A stretch of 32,030 bases of DNA, from NCBI GenBank assembly GCA_022072045.1, contig JAJVIL010000130.1, positions 1 through 32,030 of the forward strand, in the 5' to 3' direction. The notes beneath the pieces are model-generated. The model was not told where the DNA came from, ran no database searches, and saw nothing but the letters and a program-made list of their open reading frames with translations. Positions 9,260 through 17,796 of the stretch are shown here, piece after piece (positions within the stretch are counted from its first letter, which is position 1; every line of letters starts with the position of its first letter). The stretch comes from Burkholderiaceae bacterium (GTDB taxonomy: Bacteria > Pseudomonadota > Gammaproteobacteria > Burkholderiales > Burkholderiaceae_C). A program made the position numbers and the translations under genes.

Positions 9260-9289
9260 ACCCTCGTCGACAAGGGCGATGGCAATTGG

Positions 9290-10477
9290 TCACAGGCAGT
9301 GCTGCAGACGGTCCATCGCTTCTTCGAGCTCGGTCATCGAGCTGGCGTACGACAGTCGCAGGTAGCGCTCGGGTGCGCTGCGGCCGAAGTCACGCCCAGG
9401 GGTCAGCGCGACCTGCGCGCGTCGCATCAGGTCGAAGCAGAAATCCCAGCTATTGGCGCTGTGCGCCGAGCAATCGGCGTAGGCGTAGAACGCGCCGTCG
9501 GGCGTCACCGGTGCCGGCATGCGAAGCTTGCGCAAGGCGGCCACCACGAAAGCGCGCCGGCGCTCGAACTCGGTGCGCCGGCGCTCGAACTCGGCGATCG
9601 ATTCGTCGTCGAAGCACGCCAGTGCCGCATGCTGGGCCACCGTCGAGGCGCAGATGTAGAGGTTCTGCGCCAAGCGCTCGACGGGCTCGACCAGTGCGTC
9701 GGGCAGCACCAGCCAGCCGAGCCGCCAGCCGGTCATGCCGAAATACTTCGAGAAGCTGTTGACCGATACCACGGCATCGTCGGGCGCGGCCACCGACAAC
9801 ACGGTGCGCGCGAAGCGTTCGTCGTAGCTCAGTCCGAGGTAGATCTCGTCGACGACGCAGGCCGCTCCGTGGGCGCGCGTGACCCCGACGATGCGCGCCA
9901 GCTCATCGGGATCGATCGAGGTTCCGGTCGGGTTGGACGGCGTGGCCAGCAGCGCGCCGCGCGTGCGCGTTCCCCAGGCCGCGGCCACCGTGCCGGCATC
10001 GAGCTGGAAGCGCGTGTGAGCCGTGGTCGGCAGCAGCACGGCGGTCGCATCGGCGGCGGCCACGAAGTGCCGGTTGCACGGATAGCACGGGTCGGGCATC
10101 AGCACTTCGTCGCCGCGTTCGAACAACGCGGCGCATGCAAGTTGCAACCCGGCCGAGGCGCCGGCGGTGACGACGATGCGGCGCGCGGCGATGCGCACGC
10201 CGAAGCGGCGCTCGTACCACTGCGCGATCCGCTCGCGCAGCGCCGGCAGCCCGGTGGCCTGCGTGTACTGGGTGCGCCCGTCGCGGATGGCGCGTTGCGC
10301 CGCCTCGCGCACCAGCGGCGCGGCGCCGAAGTCGGGCTCGCCGATGTTGAGGTAGATCATCGGCCGGCCGCCGCGGGCCGGGTCGCACAGCGCGCTGGCG
10401 GCGATCTCGTGCGCCGCCTTGGCACACTCCATCACGTAGAACGGCTCGATGCGATCGAGCCGCGAGGCGATCTTCAT
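9290..10477 (-). CDS. Pyridoxal-phosphate-dependent aminotransferase, class I/II
   Basis: The protein has 395 residues, the usual length of fold-type I aminotransferases. Visible landmarks are NIGEPDF near the N-terminus, SNPTG (181-185), the cofactor Asp in VVDEIY (about 210) and the Schiff-base lysine in [13 protein letters not shown] (Lys244). The YLRLSYA segment near the end carries the carboxylate-binding Arg. Family members transfer amino groups between amino acids and 2-oxo acids; the substrate cannot be fixed from sequence. Its ATG overlaps the nusB stop as ATGA, so it is translationally coupled to nusB. A 21-bp duplication encodes a repeated [14 protein letters not shown]. Confidence 0.9.
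   Translation of the reverse strand: MKIASRLDRIEPFYVMECAKAAHEIAASALCDPARGGRPMIYLNIGEPDFGAAPLVREAAQRAIRDGRTQYTQATGLPALRERIAQWYERRFGVRIAARRIVVTAGASAGLQLACAALFERGDEVLMPDPCYPCNRHFVAAADATAVLLPTTAHTRFQLDAGTVAAAWGTRTRGALLATPSNPTGTSIDPDELARIVGVTRAHGAACVVDEIYLGLSYDERFARTVLSVAAPDDAVVSVNSFSKYFGMTGWRLGWLVLPDALVEPVERLAQNLYICASTVAQHAALACFDDESIAEFERRRTEFERRRAFVVAALRKLRMPAPVTPDGAFYAYADCSAHSANSWDFCFDLMRRAQVALTPGRDFGRSAPERYLRLSYASSMTELEEAMDRLQHCL
9554..9594 (-). repeat. 21-bp tandem duplication inside the aminotransferase gene
   Basis: GCGCCGGCGCTCGAACTCGG occurs at 9554-9573 and again at 9575-9594, a 21-bp period (7 codons). The result is an in-frame repeat of FERRR in what is probably a surface helix. Confidence 0.8.
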
Positions 10478-10944
10478 CGCCGCTCAGGCCCTCGCCGAGC
10501 GCGCGCCGCGGACACCTCGGCGGGCCGCAGGTCGAATGCCGCCTTGTCGAGCACGCCGTTGACGTACTTGTGCCCGTCGGTGCCGCCGAATGTCTTGGCC
10601 AGTTCGACCGCCTCGTTGATCGCCACCTTGTACGGCACGTCGGCGCAGTGCGCGAGCTCGTAGGCGCCGATCAGCAGCACGCCGTGCTCGACCGGCGACA
10701 TCTCGCTGGTCTTGCGATCGGCGTGCCGTGCGAGCACCGCGTCGAGCGCCGCCGCCTCGCGGGCACAACCGTGCAGCAGCGCGTCGAAGTGCTCGCTGTC
10801 GCTGCGCTCGAAGCCTTCCTGTTCGCGCATGTGGTGGTCGATCGCCGCCAGATCGGTACGCCCGACCAGCCATTCGTACAGCCCTTGCAGCGCCAATTCG
10901 CGCGCGCGGCGCCGCGCCGACTTGCCGCTGCCCTTTGCGCTCAA
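10474..10944 (-). CDS. nusB: Transcription antitermination factor NusB
   Basis: The protein is about 156 residues, all-helical, with the NusB hallmarks [16 protein letters not shown] at the N-terminus, ILLIGAYEL-like [32 protein letters not shown] in two adjoining helices, and [13 protein letters not shown] at the end. NusB with NusE (S10) binds boxA RNA and supports antitermination of rRNA operons. The only start near the expected N-terminus is a TTG at 10944 that overlaps the ribH stop as TTGA. Position between ribH and an aminotransferase is common in Burkholderiales. Confidence 0.92.
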   Translation of the reverse strand: MSAKGSGKSARRRARELALQGLYEWLVGRTDLAAIDHHMREQEGFERSDSEHFDALLHGCAREAAALDAVLARHADRKTSEMSPVEHGVLLIGAYELAHCADVPYKVAINEAVELAKTFGGTDGHKYVNGVLDKAAFDLRPAEVSAARARRGPERR

Positions 10945-11402
10945 AGCTCGCTCATCAGGTTGGCCATTTCGACGGCCACTCGCGCGGCGTCGCGACCCTT
11001 CTCTTCGACGCGCTCCCAGGCCTGCGCTTCGTGTTCGACCGTGAGGATCGCATTGGCCACCGGGATCTGGTGGTCGAGCGCGACGCGGCTGACGCCGGCA
11101 CCGCTCTCGTTGGCGACCAGTTCGAAATGATAGGTTTCGCCGCGAATCACGCAGCCGATCGCGACCAGGGCGTCGTAGTCGTCGCTGTCGGCCATCGCTT
11201 TCAGGGCGACCGGGATTTCCAGTGCGCCAGGGACGGTGACGTGCGTGAGGTGGTGCTCGGCGACCCCGAGCGTCGCCAGTTCGGTGCGGCAGACCTGCGC
11301 GATCTTGTCGGTCAGCGCAGCATTGAAGCGCGATTGCACGATGCCGATCACCAAGCCGTTGCCATCGAGCCTGGCAGCGTTGCCCTTGTCGGCATCCTGC
11401 AC
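10941..11402 (-). CDS. ribH: 6,7-dimethyl-8-ribityllumazine synthase
   Basis: The protein has 153 residues and condenses the ribityl-aminouracil with 3,4-dihydroxy-2-butanone 4-phosphate, the penultimate step of riboflavin synthesis. It shows [17 protein letters not shown], the active-site segments [12 protein letters not shown] and [19 protein letters not shown], and the ending [20 protein letters not shown] (His in the conserved GxLTxE/H region). The GTG start has AAGGAG 6 nt upstream. It follows ribBA by 11 nt and overlaps nusB. Confidence 0.95.
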   Translation of the reverse strand: MQDADKGNAARLDGNGLVIGIVQSRFNAALTDKIAQVCRTELATLGVAEHHLTHVTVPGALEIPVALKAMADSDDYDALVAIGCVIRGETYHFELVANESGAGVSRVALDHQIPVANAILTVEHEAQAWERVEEKGRDAARVAVEMANLMSEL

Positions 11403-11413
11403 GCGCTGCTCCT

Positions 11414-12517
11414 TCAATCGCTGTGGGTGACGAACCCGGTGACCTCGAGGCCGTGCCCGGCCACGCTCGGCAGGCGCCGCGGACTGCCGAGCACGCGCAT
11501 GCGCGCGACCCCGAGGTCGCGCAGGATCTGCGCGCCGATGCCATGGGTGCGCAGGTCGAGCGCGGGGCGCGCCGCGGCGTGCGGCTGCGGGTCGGGTGGC
11601 GCGAGCGACTGAGCCAGCAAGGTCGCGGTGTCGCCGGTGCAGTTGAGCAGCACCGCCACGCCGCGCGGGCTGCGTTGCAGCGCCTGCAGCGCGCGCCCCA
11701 GCGGCCACGAGTGGCCACCGGCCGACGCATCGAGCAGGTCCATCGCGGTGAACGGCTCGTGCACGCGCACCAGCACCTCGTCGCTGCGCTGCCACTTGCC
11801 GTGGCCGAGCGCGAGGTGCAGACCGCCGCCGCGATCGCGGTAGGTGACACAGTGGAAGCTGCCGTAGGGCGTGTTCAGCTCGCGCTCGCCACAGCGTTCG
11901 ATCAGGCTTTCGTTGTGGCTGCGAAACGCGATCAGGTCGGCGATGGTGCCGATCTTCAGGCCGTGCGCCTGCGCGAACACCTCGAGGTCGGGCAGCCGGG
12001 CCATGCTGCCGTCGTCGTTCATGATCTCGCAGATCACCGCGGCGGGCGTCAGCCCGGCCATGCCGGCGAGGTCGCAGCCGGCCTCGGTATGACCGGCGCG
12101 CATCAGCACGCCGCCGTCCTGCGCCTGCAGCGGGAACACATGCCCCGGCTGCACGAGGTCGCTGGCGCGCGCGTCGCGTGCCACCGCGGCGCGGACGGTG
12201 TGCGCGCGGTCGGCCGCCGAAATGCCGGTCGTGACGCCGCGGGCGGCCTCGATCGACACCGTGAACGCGGTGCCGTGCACGGTGCCGTTGCGCGCGGCCA
12301 TCGGCGGCAGTTGCAGCCTCTCGCAGCGCTCTCGCGTCAACGTCAGGCAGATCAGGCCGCGGCCATGCTTGGCCATGAAGTTGATGCCCTCGGCGCTGAC
12401 GTGGTCGGCCGCGAGAACCAGGTCGCCTTCGTTCTCGCGGTCTTCCTCGTCGACGAGAATGACCATGCGGCCTGCGGCGAGGTCGGCAACCAGGGCGGGA
12501 ATCGGCGACATCGGCAT
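11414..12517 (-). CDS. ribB: 3,4-dihydroxy-2-butanone 4-phosphate synthase with a degenerate GTP cyclohydrolase II domain (RibBX-like)
   Basis: The protein has 367 residues. Residues 1-205 are a complete RibB domain with [11 protein letters not shown] (23-33) and [10 protein letters not shown] (143-152), which converts ribulose 5-phosphate to the four-carbon precursor of riboflavin. The C-terminal part resembles RibA ([17 protein letters not shown]), but the zinc-binding cysteine cluster that should follow RVHE is missing: the segment reads [18 protein letters not shown]. It is therefore unlikely to act as a GTP cyclohydrolase II, and a separate RibA should exist elsewhere. Such hybrid proteins are known (RibBX). 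A TACAAT hexamer lies 6 nt before the ATG and no ribosome binding site is present. Confidence 0.93.
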   Translation of the reverse strand: MPMSPIPALVADLAAGRMVILVDEEDRENEGDLVLAADHVSAEGINFMAKHGRGLICLTLTRERCERLQLPPMAARNGTVHGTAFTVSIEAARGVTTGISAADRAHTVRAAVARDARASDLVQPGHVFPLQAQDGGVLMRAGHTEAGCDLAGMAGLTPAAVICEIMNDDGSMARLPDLEVFAQAHGLKIGTIADLIAFRSHNESLIERCGERELNTPYGSFHCVTYRDRGGGLHLALGHGKWQRSDEVLVRVHEPFTAMDLLDASAGGHSWPLGRALQALQRSPRGVAVLLNCTGDTATLLAQSLAPPDPQPHAAARPALDLRTHGIGAQILRDLGVARMRVLGSPRRLPSVAGHGLEVTGFVTHSD

Positions 12518-12523
12518 GCGCCG

Positions 12524-12529
12524 ATTGTA
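12524..12529 (-). promoter_or_regulatory. Candidate -10 of ribBA at leaderless distance
   Basis: The minus strand reads TACAATCGGCGCATG, a near-consensus -10 six nucleotides before the start codon. A transcript would start at or beside the A of ATG. No -35 match and no ribosome binding site are visible. Confidence 0.5.
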
Positions 12530-12590
12530 GGTGGCCGGCCCCGCCTCGCCGGTCGTGCGGCCGCCGCGCGGCGACCCGGGCGGCCCCGGA

Positions 12591-13346
12591 TCAGCGGCTC
12601 TTGCGGATCCAGGACAGCCAGCCGCCGGGCTGGGTAGTCGGCTCCTTGCGCGCGGCCGGATGCATGCGCAGCACCATCAGCCCCGACAGCAGGTACAGGC
12701 CGTTGAGCAGGCGCACCGCGCGGTCGATGTTCATCCCCGGCCAGTTCGAGATGGCGCGCAGCGATGCGGTCTCGCGCCGCAGCCGCTGGAACGCCGGACT
12801 GACCGCGCCGGCCAGCGGCAGCGAGCCGAGGTGGAAGTCGGGCGATACGCGGTAGGCAGCGTTGCCGCCGATCTCGGCGATCAGCGTGCCGCGCGGGCCG
12901 TGCAGGCCGAGCGCCCACAGCAGCGGCTCGAGGTGGCGGTAATGTCTTTCTTCGGCCACCCGCTCCGACATGAAATGCCCGGGCGCGCGCACGCCCGGAG
13001 GCTCGACGCTGTGCACTCGCAATTCACGCACGCCGCGCTGGATCTCGGCGGTGAGGTCGCGCGGCGAGTGGTACAGCCGCTCGCGGGGGAAGACCGTGAG
13101 CGGCCAAACCAGCCCATGATGCAGCAGATAGATCAACGCGGCCTCGCGATGCCGCATGCACGCCGCGATCACGTCGAGCGCGTCGCTGCCATTGGTGGCG
13201 TATTCCAGCCGTGCCAGTTCGCTGACCAGCGTGGTCGGCAGGACGGTCGGCCCGCCGAGCTTGATGTATGCGCTGTTGCCCGTCTCGAGCCGGATGCGCT
13301 CGAACTCGCTGATTCGCCAGAGCGTGGAGTCGTCGAAATCCTGCAT
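12591..13346 (-). CDS. Conserved-looking hypothetical protein within the riboflavin gene cluster
   Basis: I do not recognise this 251-residue protein (260 if a GTG at 13373 is used). It has no signal peptide and no clear membrane helix at the N-terminus, although a hydrophobic stretch (LLNGLYLLSGLMVLRM) lies near the C-terminus. Notable segments are ETGNSAYIKLGGPTVLPTTL, ALIYLLHHGLVWPLTVFPRE, FMSERVAEERHYRHLEPLL and YRVSPDFHLGSLP. Codon and base use match its neighbours, so it looks like a long-resident gene rather than an import. It lies between ribE and ribBA on the same strand, but with gaps of about 70-110 nt, so it may be separately expressed. No role in flavin synthesis can be claimed. 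Confidence 0.75.
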   Translation of the reverse strand: MQDFDDSTLWRISEFERIRLETGNSAYIKLGGPTVLPTTLVSELARLEYATNGSDALDVIAACMRHREAALIYLLHHGLVWPLTVFPRERLYHSPRDLTAEIQRGVRELRVHSVEPPGVRAPGHFMSERVAEERHYRHLEPLLWALGLHGPRGTLIAEIGGNAAYRVSPDFHLGSLPLAGAVSPAFQRLRRETASLRAISNWPGMNIDRAVRLLNGLYLLSGLMVLRMHPAARKEPTTQPGGWLSWIRKSR

Positions 13347-13458
13347 GCGATGGCGCGTTGGCGCCCCAGACACCTGATGCCCGGCAATGGTACGCGAGCG
13401 CCGGTCGGCTCGGGTGTATCCGATTGCGTTGTGCGCTGCTCGGTTCTAGGGGATCGCC

Positions 13459-14082
13459 TCAAGCCTTGACCGCGGCGAGCTGGCGCTCGATGTAGCGCGC
13501 GATCAAGTCGACCTCGAGGTTGACCCGCGAGCCCGGGCGCAGATCGCCCAGCGTGGTGTGGGTCAGGGTGTGGGGGACCAGGTTGATCGATACGCTGCAG
13601 CCGCTGGGGTCGTCATCGACGCGATTGACCGTGAGGCTGACGCCCTGGACGACCAGCGAGCCCTTGACCGCGATCAGGTGCGCGAGGTCGCCGGGGCAAT
13701 GCAATTGCAGTTCGGTCGATTCGCCCGCGGCGTCGACCCGGGTGACCGTGCCGACGCCGTCGACGTGGCCGCTGACCAAATGTCCGCCCAGGCGGTCGCC
13801 GACACGCAGTGCCTGTTCGAGGTTGACCGCGCCCGGCCGGTCGAGCCCGGCGGTACGCGACAGGCTCTCGGCGGAGATGTCGACCCCGAACCGGCACCTT
13901 GAGGCGTCGAGCCCTGTAACCGTCATGCAGGCGCCGTTCAGCGCGATGCTGTCGCCGAGCGCGCAGCCGTCGAGAAAGCCGGGGGGCGACTCGATGACCA
14001 GCCGCAGGCCGAACGACGCGTCGGCGCCCAGCGCGCCGGCCTCGACGATGCGACCGATGCCGGTGATGATGCCTGTGAACAT
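13459..14082 (-). CDS. ribE: Riboflavin synthase alpha chain
   Basis: The protein has 207 residues and two homologous lumazine-binding domains. The first begins MFTGIITGIGRI and contains SIALNGACMTV; the second contains GHLVSGHVDGVG and GVSLTVNRV. The enzyme dismutates two 6,7-dimethyl-8-ribityllumazine molecules to riboflavin, the last step of the pathway. It starts 32 nt after ribD. The ATG is preceded by GACAATCGCCGC with no ribosome binding site, so an internal, near-leaderless promoter is possible. Confidence 0.95.
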   Translation of the reverse strand: MFTGIITGIGRIVEAGALGADASFGLRLVIESPPGFLDGCALGDSIALNGACMTVTGLDASRCRFGVDISAESLSRTAGLDRPGAVNLEQALRVGDRLGGHLVSGHVDGVGTVTRVDAAGESTELQLHCPGDLAHLIAVKGSLVVQGVSLTVNRVDDDPSGCSVSINLVPHTLTHTTLGDLRPGSRVNLEVDLIARYIERQLAAVKA

Positions 14083-14088
14083 GCGGCG

Positions 14089-14094
14089 ATTGTC
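14089..14094 (-). promoter_or_regulatory. Candidate -10 of ribE at leaderless distance
   Basis: GACAAT on the minus strand lies 6 nt before the ribE ATG, in the same arrangement as ribBA. It falls in the 32-nt gap after ribD, so it would add an internal start within the cluster. Confidence 0.35.
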
Positions 14095-14114
14095 GCCTGG
14101 GCCGGCTCGGGAGA

Positions 14115-15239
14115 TCAGCCGAGCCAACCGAGCGCACCGGGCCGGCGGGCGATGACGCGCAGGTCGTCGCCGATCGGTTCGACAGCGTGGAACTGCAGCG
14201 CCCAGGCTTGCGACAGGTCGGTCAGCCGCCCATCGACCATGCCGCGGCCGGCGCCGATCAGCTTGGGGGCGAGATAGATCAGGAACTCGTCGATCAGTCC
14301 GGCTCGCAGCAGGGCACCGCTCAGCCTTGGCCCGGCTTCGACATGGAGCTCGTTGACGCCACGTGCGGCGAGATCGATGACCACGCGGCGCAGATCGACC
14401 GAGCCGTCGGCGGCCGGCAGCTCCACGGCCTCGACGTCGCGCGCGCGCAGGGCCGCTGCCGCCGCGGGCTCGGCGTGAGCACAGAACACCAGCGCCGCTC
14501 CCGGTGGGTCGTAGATCCGCGCGTGCGCCGGCGCGCGCAGGCGCGAGTCGACGACCGCTCGCAGCGGCTGCAGCTCGGTGGCGACGTGGCGCACATCGAG
14601 CCGCGGATCGTCGGCCAGGATCGTGCCGACCCCGCTCAGGACGGCTCCGGCGCGGCGGCGCCAGGCGTGGCCATCGGCGCGCGCGGCCTCGCCGGTGATC
14701 CACCGGCTCGCGCCGCCGTCGAGCGCCGTGCGGCCATCGAGCGTTGCGGCGAGCTTGCACCGCACCCACGGCAAGCCGCGCTTCATGCGCGAGAAGAAGC
14801 CGATGTTCAGTTCTTGTACCTGCGCTGCGCTGGCGCCGCCTGCGACTTCGACTGCGACCCCGGCCGCGCGCAGGCGTTGCACGCCGGCACCTGCGACCAG
14901 AGGATTCGGGTCGGTCGCCGCGACGACGACCCGGCTCAGGCCCGCTGCAAGCAGCGCATCGGCGCACGGCGGCGTACGGCCGTGATGCGAGCACGGCTCG
15001 AGCGACACCCACGCGCTGCCGCCTCGTGGAGACGCGCCCGAAGCCTGCGCCGCGCGCAGCGCCATCACTTCGGCGTGAGCCTGGCCAGCGGCTTGGGTGG
15101 CACCTTCGCCGATCAGGCGGCCCGACGAGTCGGCGAGAACGCAGCCGACGCGTGGGTTGGGGTCCGAGCGCCCGATCGCGCTGTGTGCCAGCTGCAATGC
15201 CCGCTGCAACTGGCGCAGATCGTTTTCGCCGAGCGACAT
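14115..15239 (-). CDS. ribD: Bifunctional diaminohydroxyphosphoribosylaminopyrimidine deaminase / 5-amino-6-(5-phosphoribosylamino)uracil reductase
   Basis: The protein has 374 residues. The N-terminal deaminase domain has the zinc ligands and proton shuttle in HAE (55-57) and EPCSHHGRTPPC (Cys83, Cys92). The C-terminal reductase domain (about 150-374) shows RCKLAATLDGRTA, SRWITGEAARAD and VEAGPRLSGALL. Together they carry out the second and third steps of riboflavin synthesis. It starts 23 nt after the pilV stop, so it could be reached by transcripts from the pilin genes. TAGACT lies 10 nt before the ATG and may give it its own start. Confidence 0.95.
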   Translation of the reverse strand: MSLGENDLRQLQRALQLAHSAIGRSDPNPRVGCVLADSSGRLIGEGATQAAGQAHAEVMALRAAQASGASPRGGSAWVSLEPCSHHGRTPPCADALLAAGLSRVVVAATDPNPLVAGAGVQRLRAAGVAVEVAGGASAAQVQELNIGFFSRMKRGLPWVRCKLAATLDGRTALDGGASRWITGEAARADGHAWRRRAGAVLSGVGTILADDPRLDVRHVATELQPLRAVVDSRLRAPAHARIYDPPGAALVFCAHAEPAAAAALRARDVEAVELPAADGSVDLRRVVIDLAARGVNELHVEAGPRLSGALLRAGLIDEFLIYLAPKLIGAGRGMVDGRLTDLSQAWALQFHAVEPIGDDLRVIARRPGALGWLG

Positions 15240-15249
15240 GGCGCCGGCG

Positions 15250-15255
15250 AGTCTA
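15250..15255 (-). promoter_or_regulatory. Candidate -10 of ribD close to the start codon
   Basis: TAGACT on the minus strand lies 10 nt before the ribD ATG, in the short gap after pilV. The same hexamer serves as the candidate -10 of glyA. No -35 match is visible. Confidence 0.3.
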
Positions 15256-15262
15256 CCGTGGC

Positions 15263-16504
15263 CTACGGCGCCGGCTGATGCTGCAGCGTATTGCTGTTGA
15301 CGAGGTCGCCGTTGGCCGGATCGGCGGGCACGTCGGTCGGGCAGGTCTTGTCCGAAGGGATGACGACGAAGTTCTGGTTGGTCAGGTTGCCGCTGACGTT
15401 GCTGTAGTTGCGCGGATGATCGGCGTTCGGCACGACCTGCGAGTCGTCCGCCGCGGGTGTGTAGCGGCACACGCGGTACTCTGCGCTGCCGCCGCTGTTG
15501 CCGATCGTCCAGTCGACATCGACGGTGCCGATGTGCGTGCGCTGCGCTTCGATGAACGTGGTGCCCGACCACAGGGCGCTCGCGTTGGACTTGACGATGC
15601 AGAAATAGCTGCCGAGCGGCAGCGTCTGATCGAACGTGGTGTCGTAGTTCGCGTCGTCGATGCAGAACGAGCCGCTCGGGTGCCCCGGACTCGTCAGCGT
15701 CAGTTGCATGCGGAACCGCAGAGCGGGTCCCGGCGGGTTCTCGATCTGGGCAGCCGACAGCGCCGAGGCGCCGCCCTGACGCCAGAAGCGCACATAGCCG
15801 CTCACGAGCTGCGCCAGGGTGTTGTTGTCGCACGAGGCGACATCGGCCGGGGTGATGGTGTCGTTGTCGAAGGTGCTGCCGCCGTAGCCGAAGTCGCACA
15901 CCCCGGTGATGACGCCCGTCACGTTGTTGAACACCAGCACCATCCAGGGGCGGAACGGCGGCACGAATGCGCTGCGCCCGTCGCCGAAATCCTTCGCCAG
16001 TACCGGAATCGTCGGGTGCCGCTTGAACGGCTTGCGCACCGGGGCGCCCACTGCCGTGCCCAGACGCACCGCCAGCGTGCCCGACAGCGCAGGAGCTGCC
16101 GCCGCGATCGCGCTGGCCAGCACCACCTGCTGTGCGCCGCCGGCGCGGTCGGTCCAGCTCACGGTCACGCGCAGCGCCCGCGCGGGGGGATCGTCATAGG
16201 TCACGACCTGGCTCTGCACGCTGAATGTGGTGTTGGTGACCAGGTCGGTGAACGGCGTCGGGCCGGCGTCGGCGACGATCTCGTCGAAGCCGCCGGTGCC
16301 GTCGATCGACGTGAACGAACGCAGCACGTCGAGCCGCTCCTGCGCCAGTCGGGTGGCCTCGGAGCGCTGCTTGGCGATGTCGCCGTTCAGGCGCAGCGTC
16401 GATTGCACGCCGACCACCGCGAGCATGCCGAACGCCATCACCGCCAGTGCGACCATCGCTTCGACCAGCGAGACGCCGCGCGAAAACCTGTGGGTCGTCT
16501 TCAT
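15263..16504 (-). CDS. pilV: Extended PilV-like type IV minor pilin
   Basis: The N-terminus carries a prepilin peptidase site, SRG/VSLVEAMVALAVMAFG, with Glu at +5 and a hydrophobic helix, then ATRLAQERLDVLRSF, as in PilV-type modification proteins. Those proteins are usually under 200 residues; this one has 413. The extra C-terminal part (about residues 150-413) contains five or more Cys (in CDFGYGG, ASCDN, FCIDD, FCIVKS, VCRYTP, KTCPTD) and many Ser/Thr/Asn, as in secreted or surface-exposed domains. It may be exposed at the pilus tip. It is the last of six pilin genes, 2 nt after pilX. Confidence 0.8.
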   Translation of the reverse strand: MKTTHRFSRGVSLVEAMVALAVMAFGMLAVVGVQSTLRLNGDIAKQRSEATRLAQERLDVLRSFTSIDGTGGFDEIVADAGPTPFTDLVTNTTFSVQSQVVTYDDPPARALRVTVSWTDRAGGAQQVVLASAIAAAAPALSGTLAVRLGTAVGAPVRKPFKRHPTIPVLAKDFGDGRSAFVPPFRPWMVLVFNNVTGVITGVCDFGYGGSTFDNDTITPADVASCDNNTLAQLVSGYVRFWRQGGASALSAAQIENPPGPALRFRMQLTLTSPGHPSGSFCIDDANYDTTFDQTLPLGSYFCIVKSNASALWSGTTFIEAQRTHIGTVDVDWTIGNSGGSAEYRVCRYTPAADDSQVVPNADHPRNYSNVSGNLTNQNFVVIPSDKTCPTDVPADPANGDLVNSNTLQHQPAP

Positions 16505-16506
16505 GC

Positions 16507-17784
16507 TCAGCTCCCTGCGGCGAAGTCGCGCCAGCTGCCCGGTATGCGCACCAGCGATCCTTGCGTCAGGTTGATCGTGCGCAGCACGCCGGGGTCGAAG
16601 ACGATCGTCGGTGCCCCTTGCACCGAGAGGTCGCCCTCGGCGAGCACGGCGCCTTGCACCAGCGTGCTGCCGGCGTTGGTGGTCCAGGTGGTGCTGTCGC
16701 CCTGCAGGTACAGCACGCCGACCAGTTGCAGGTTGGCCGCCACCGTGAGATCACCCGATACGAGCAGCATCACCGGCTCGGCGGCGCTGCCCCACACCTG
16801 CGCCGACTCGATGGTGGCAGCACCCTGCACCCAGATCACTCGGCCGGGGTTGCGCGACACGGCCTGCGCGATCTGCGTCGCGCAGTTTCCCGAGCAGGCC
16901 ACCTGCACGACTGCCGGCTGAGTTCGATAAGTGGCGCGATCCATGCCGAACACGGTGACGAACATGCGATCGGCGCTGCCGAGCGCGCCCAGCGACCGGT
17001 CATTGGCCAGCACCGACGCCGAGCCAGGAGTGCCCGGTACGCTGCTCAAGCGGATACTCGTGTCATTGACGATCGCGCCACCTGCGTCGATCGTGACGCC
17101 GCGCGAAGGCGCGTCGGTGTTGACGACAGTGAGCGTGCCGCCATTGGCGTTGAGTCCGTTGCGGACCGTCAGCGCAGCCGATGGCGGTGTGGCCAGCGCC
17201 GAGTTCAACCCCAGCAGCGCGGACACCTCGCCAACCGCATCAGCCTTGTTGGCAGCAGCGGCGTAGCACTCCGAACCCATGCTGCTGCAGCCGCGGGAGA
17301 CCGCGCGCACGACGCCAGGCTGGCCGACTGCCTCGAAGCGCATCTGGAAGGTCGGCGCGAGGCCGCCGACCGGTGCGATCAACGCCGGCGCCCCACTGGC
17401 CGGGCAACTGCAGCGCGCGCCGTCGGCCAGCAGCATGCAGCTCGGCCTCAAACTCACCTGGGCGCCTGGCGTCGTGTAGTTGCCGCTCGCGTCCACTGTC
17501 AGATGACGCTGGCGGAAGGTGTCGAACGCGACGTTGTCCGTACTCTCGCAAGCCGCGTCGACGCGGCCGCCGCTCAGCAGCGCGATCGCGTAGTCGAGGC
17601 CCGAATCGGCGGCTTCGAACGCCTGCGCCGTGCGCTGATTGTTGACCGACGTGCGCTGCTCGAAGATCAGGTTGCGGCCGGCGTAGGCAGTAACCAACGC
17701 CAGGATGAAGAACAGCACGACGACCACGATCAGCGTGGCGGCGCCGTGCTGCCGGGGGCGCGAAGCAGACAGGGTTCGATTCAT
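16507..17784 (-). CDS. pilX: PilX-like type IV minor pilin
   Basis: The protein has 425 residues from an ATG with GGAG 6 nt upstream; a GTG four codons earlier is also possible. RQHGAATLIVVVVLFFILAL followed by NNQRTAQAFEAADSGLDYAI is the PilX pattern, which lacks the Glu at +5 found in other pilins. The rest is much longer than a typical PilX (under 200 residues), with four or more Cys in the middle and a C-terminal region of short hydrophobic strands (VMLLVSGDLTVAANLQLVGV and LVQGAVLAEGDLSVQGAP) that suggests a beta-helix-like fold. It lies between pilW and pilV in one operon. Confidence 0.78.
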   Translation of the reverse strand: MNRTLSASRPRQHGAATLIVVVVLFFILALVTAYAGRNLIFEQRTSVNNQRTAQAFEAADSGLDYAIALLSGGRVDAACESTDNVAFDTFRQRHLTVDASGNYTTPGAQVSLRPSCMLLADGARCSCPASGAPALIAPVGGLAPTFQMRFEAVGQPGVVRAVSRGCSSMGSECYAAAANKADAVGEVSALLGLNSALATPPSAALTVRNGLNANGGTLTVVNTDAPSRGVTIDAGGAIVNDTSIRLSSVPGTPGSASVLANDRSLGALGSADRMFVTVFGMDRATYRTQPAVVQVACSGNCATQIAQAVSRNPGRVIWVQGAATIESAQVWGSAAEPVMLLVSGDLTVAANLQLVGVLYLQGDSTTWTTNAGSTLVQGAVLAEGDLSVQGAPTIVFDPGVLRTINLTQGSLVRIPGSWRDFAAGS

Positions 17785-17796
17785 CGCGCGCTCCAC

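Noticed and set aside
12518-12590. FMN riboswitch upstream of ribBA
   Set aside because: The 73-nt gap is too short and lacks the conserved RFN segments. The gaps before ribD and ribE are shorter still.
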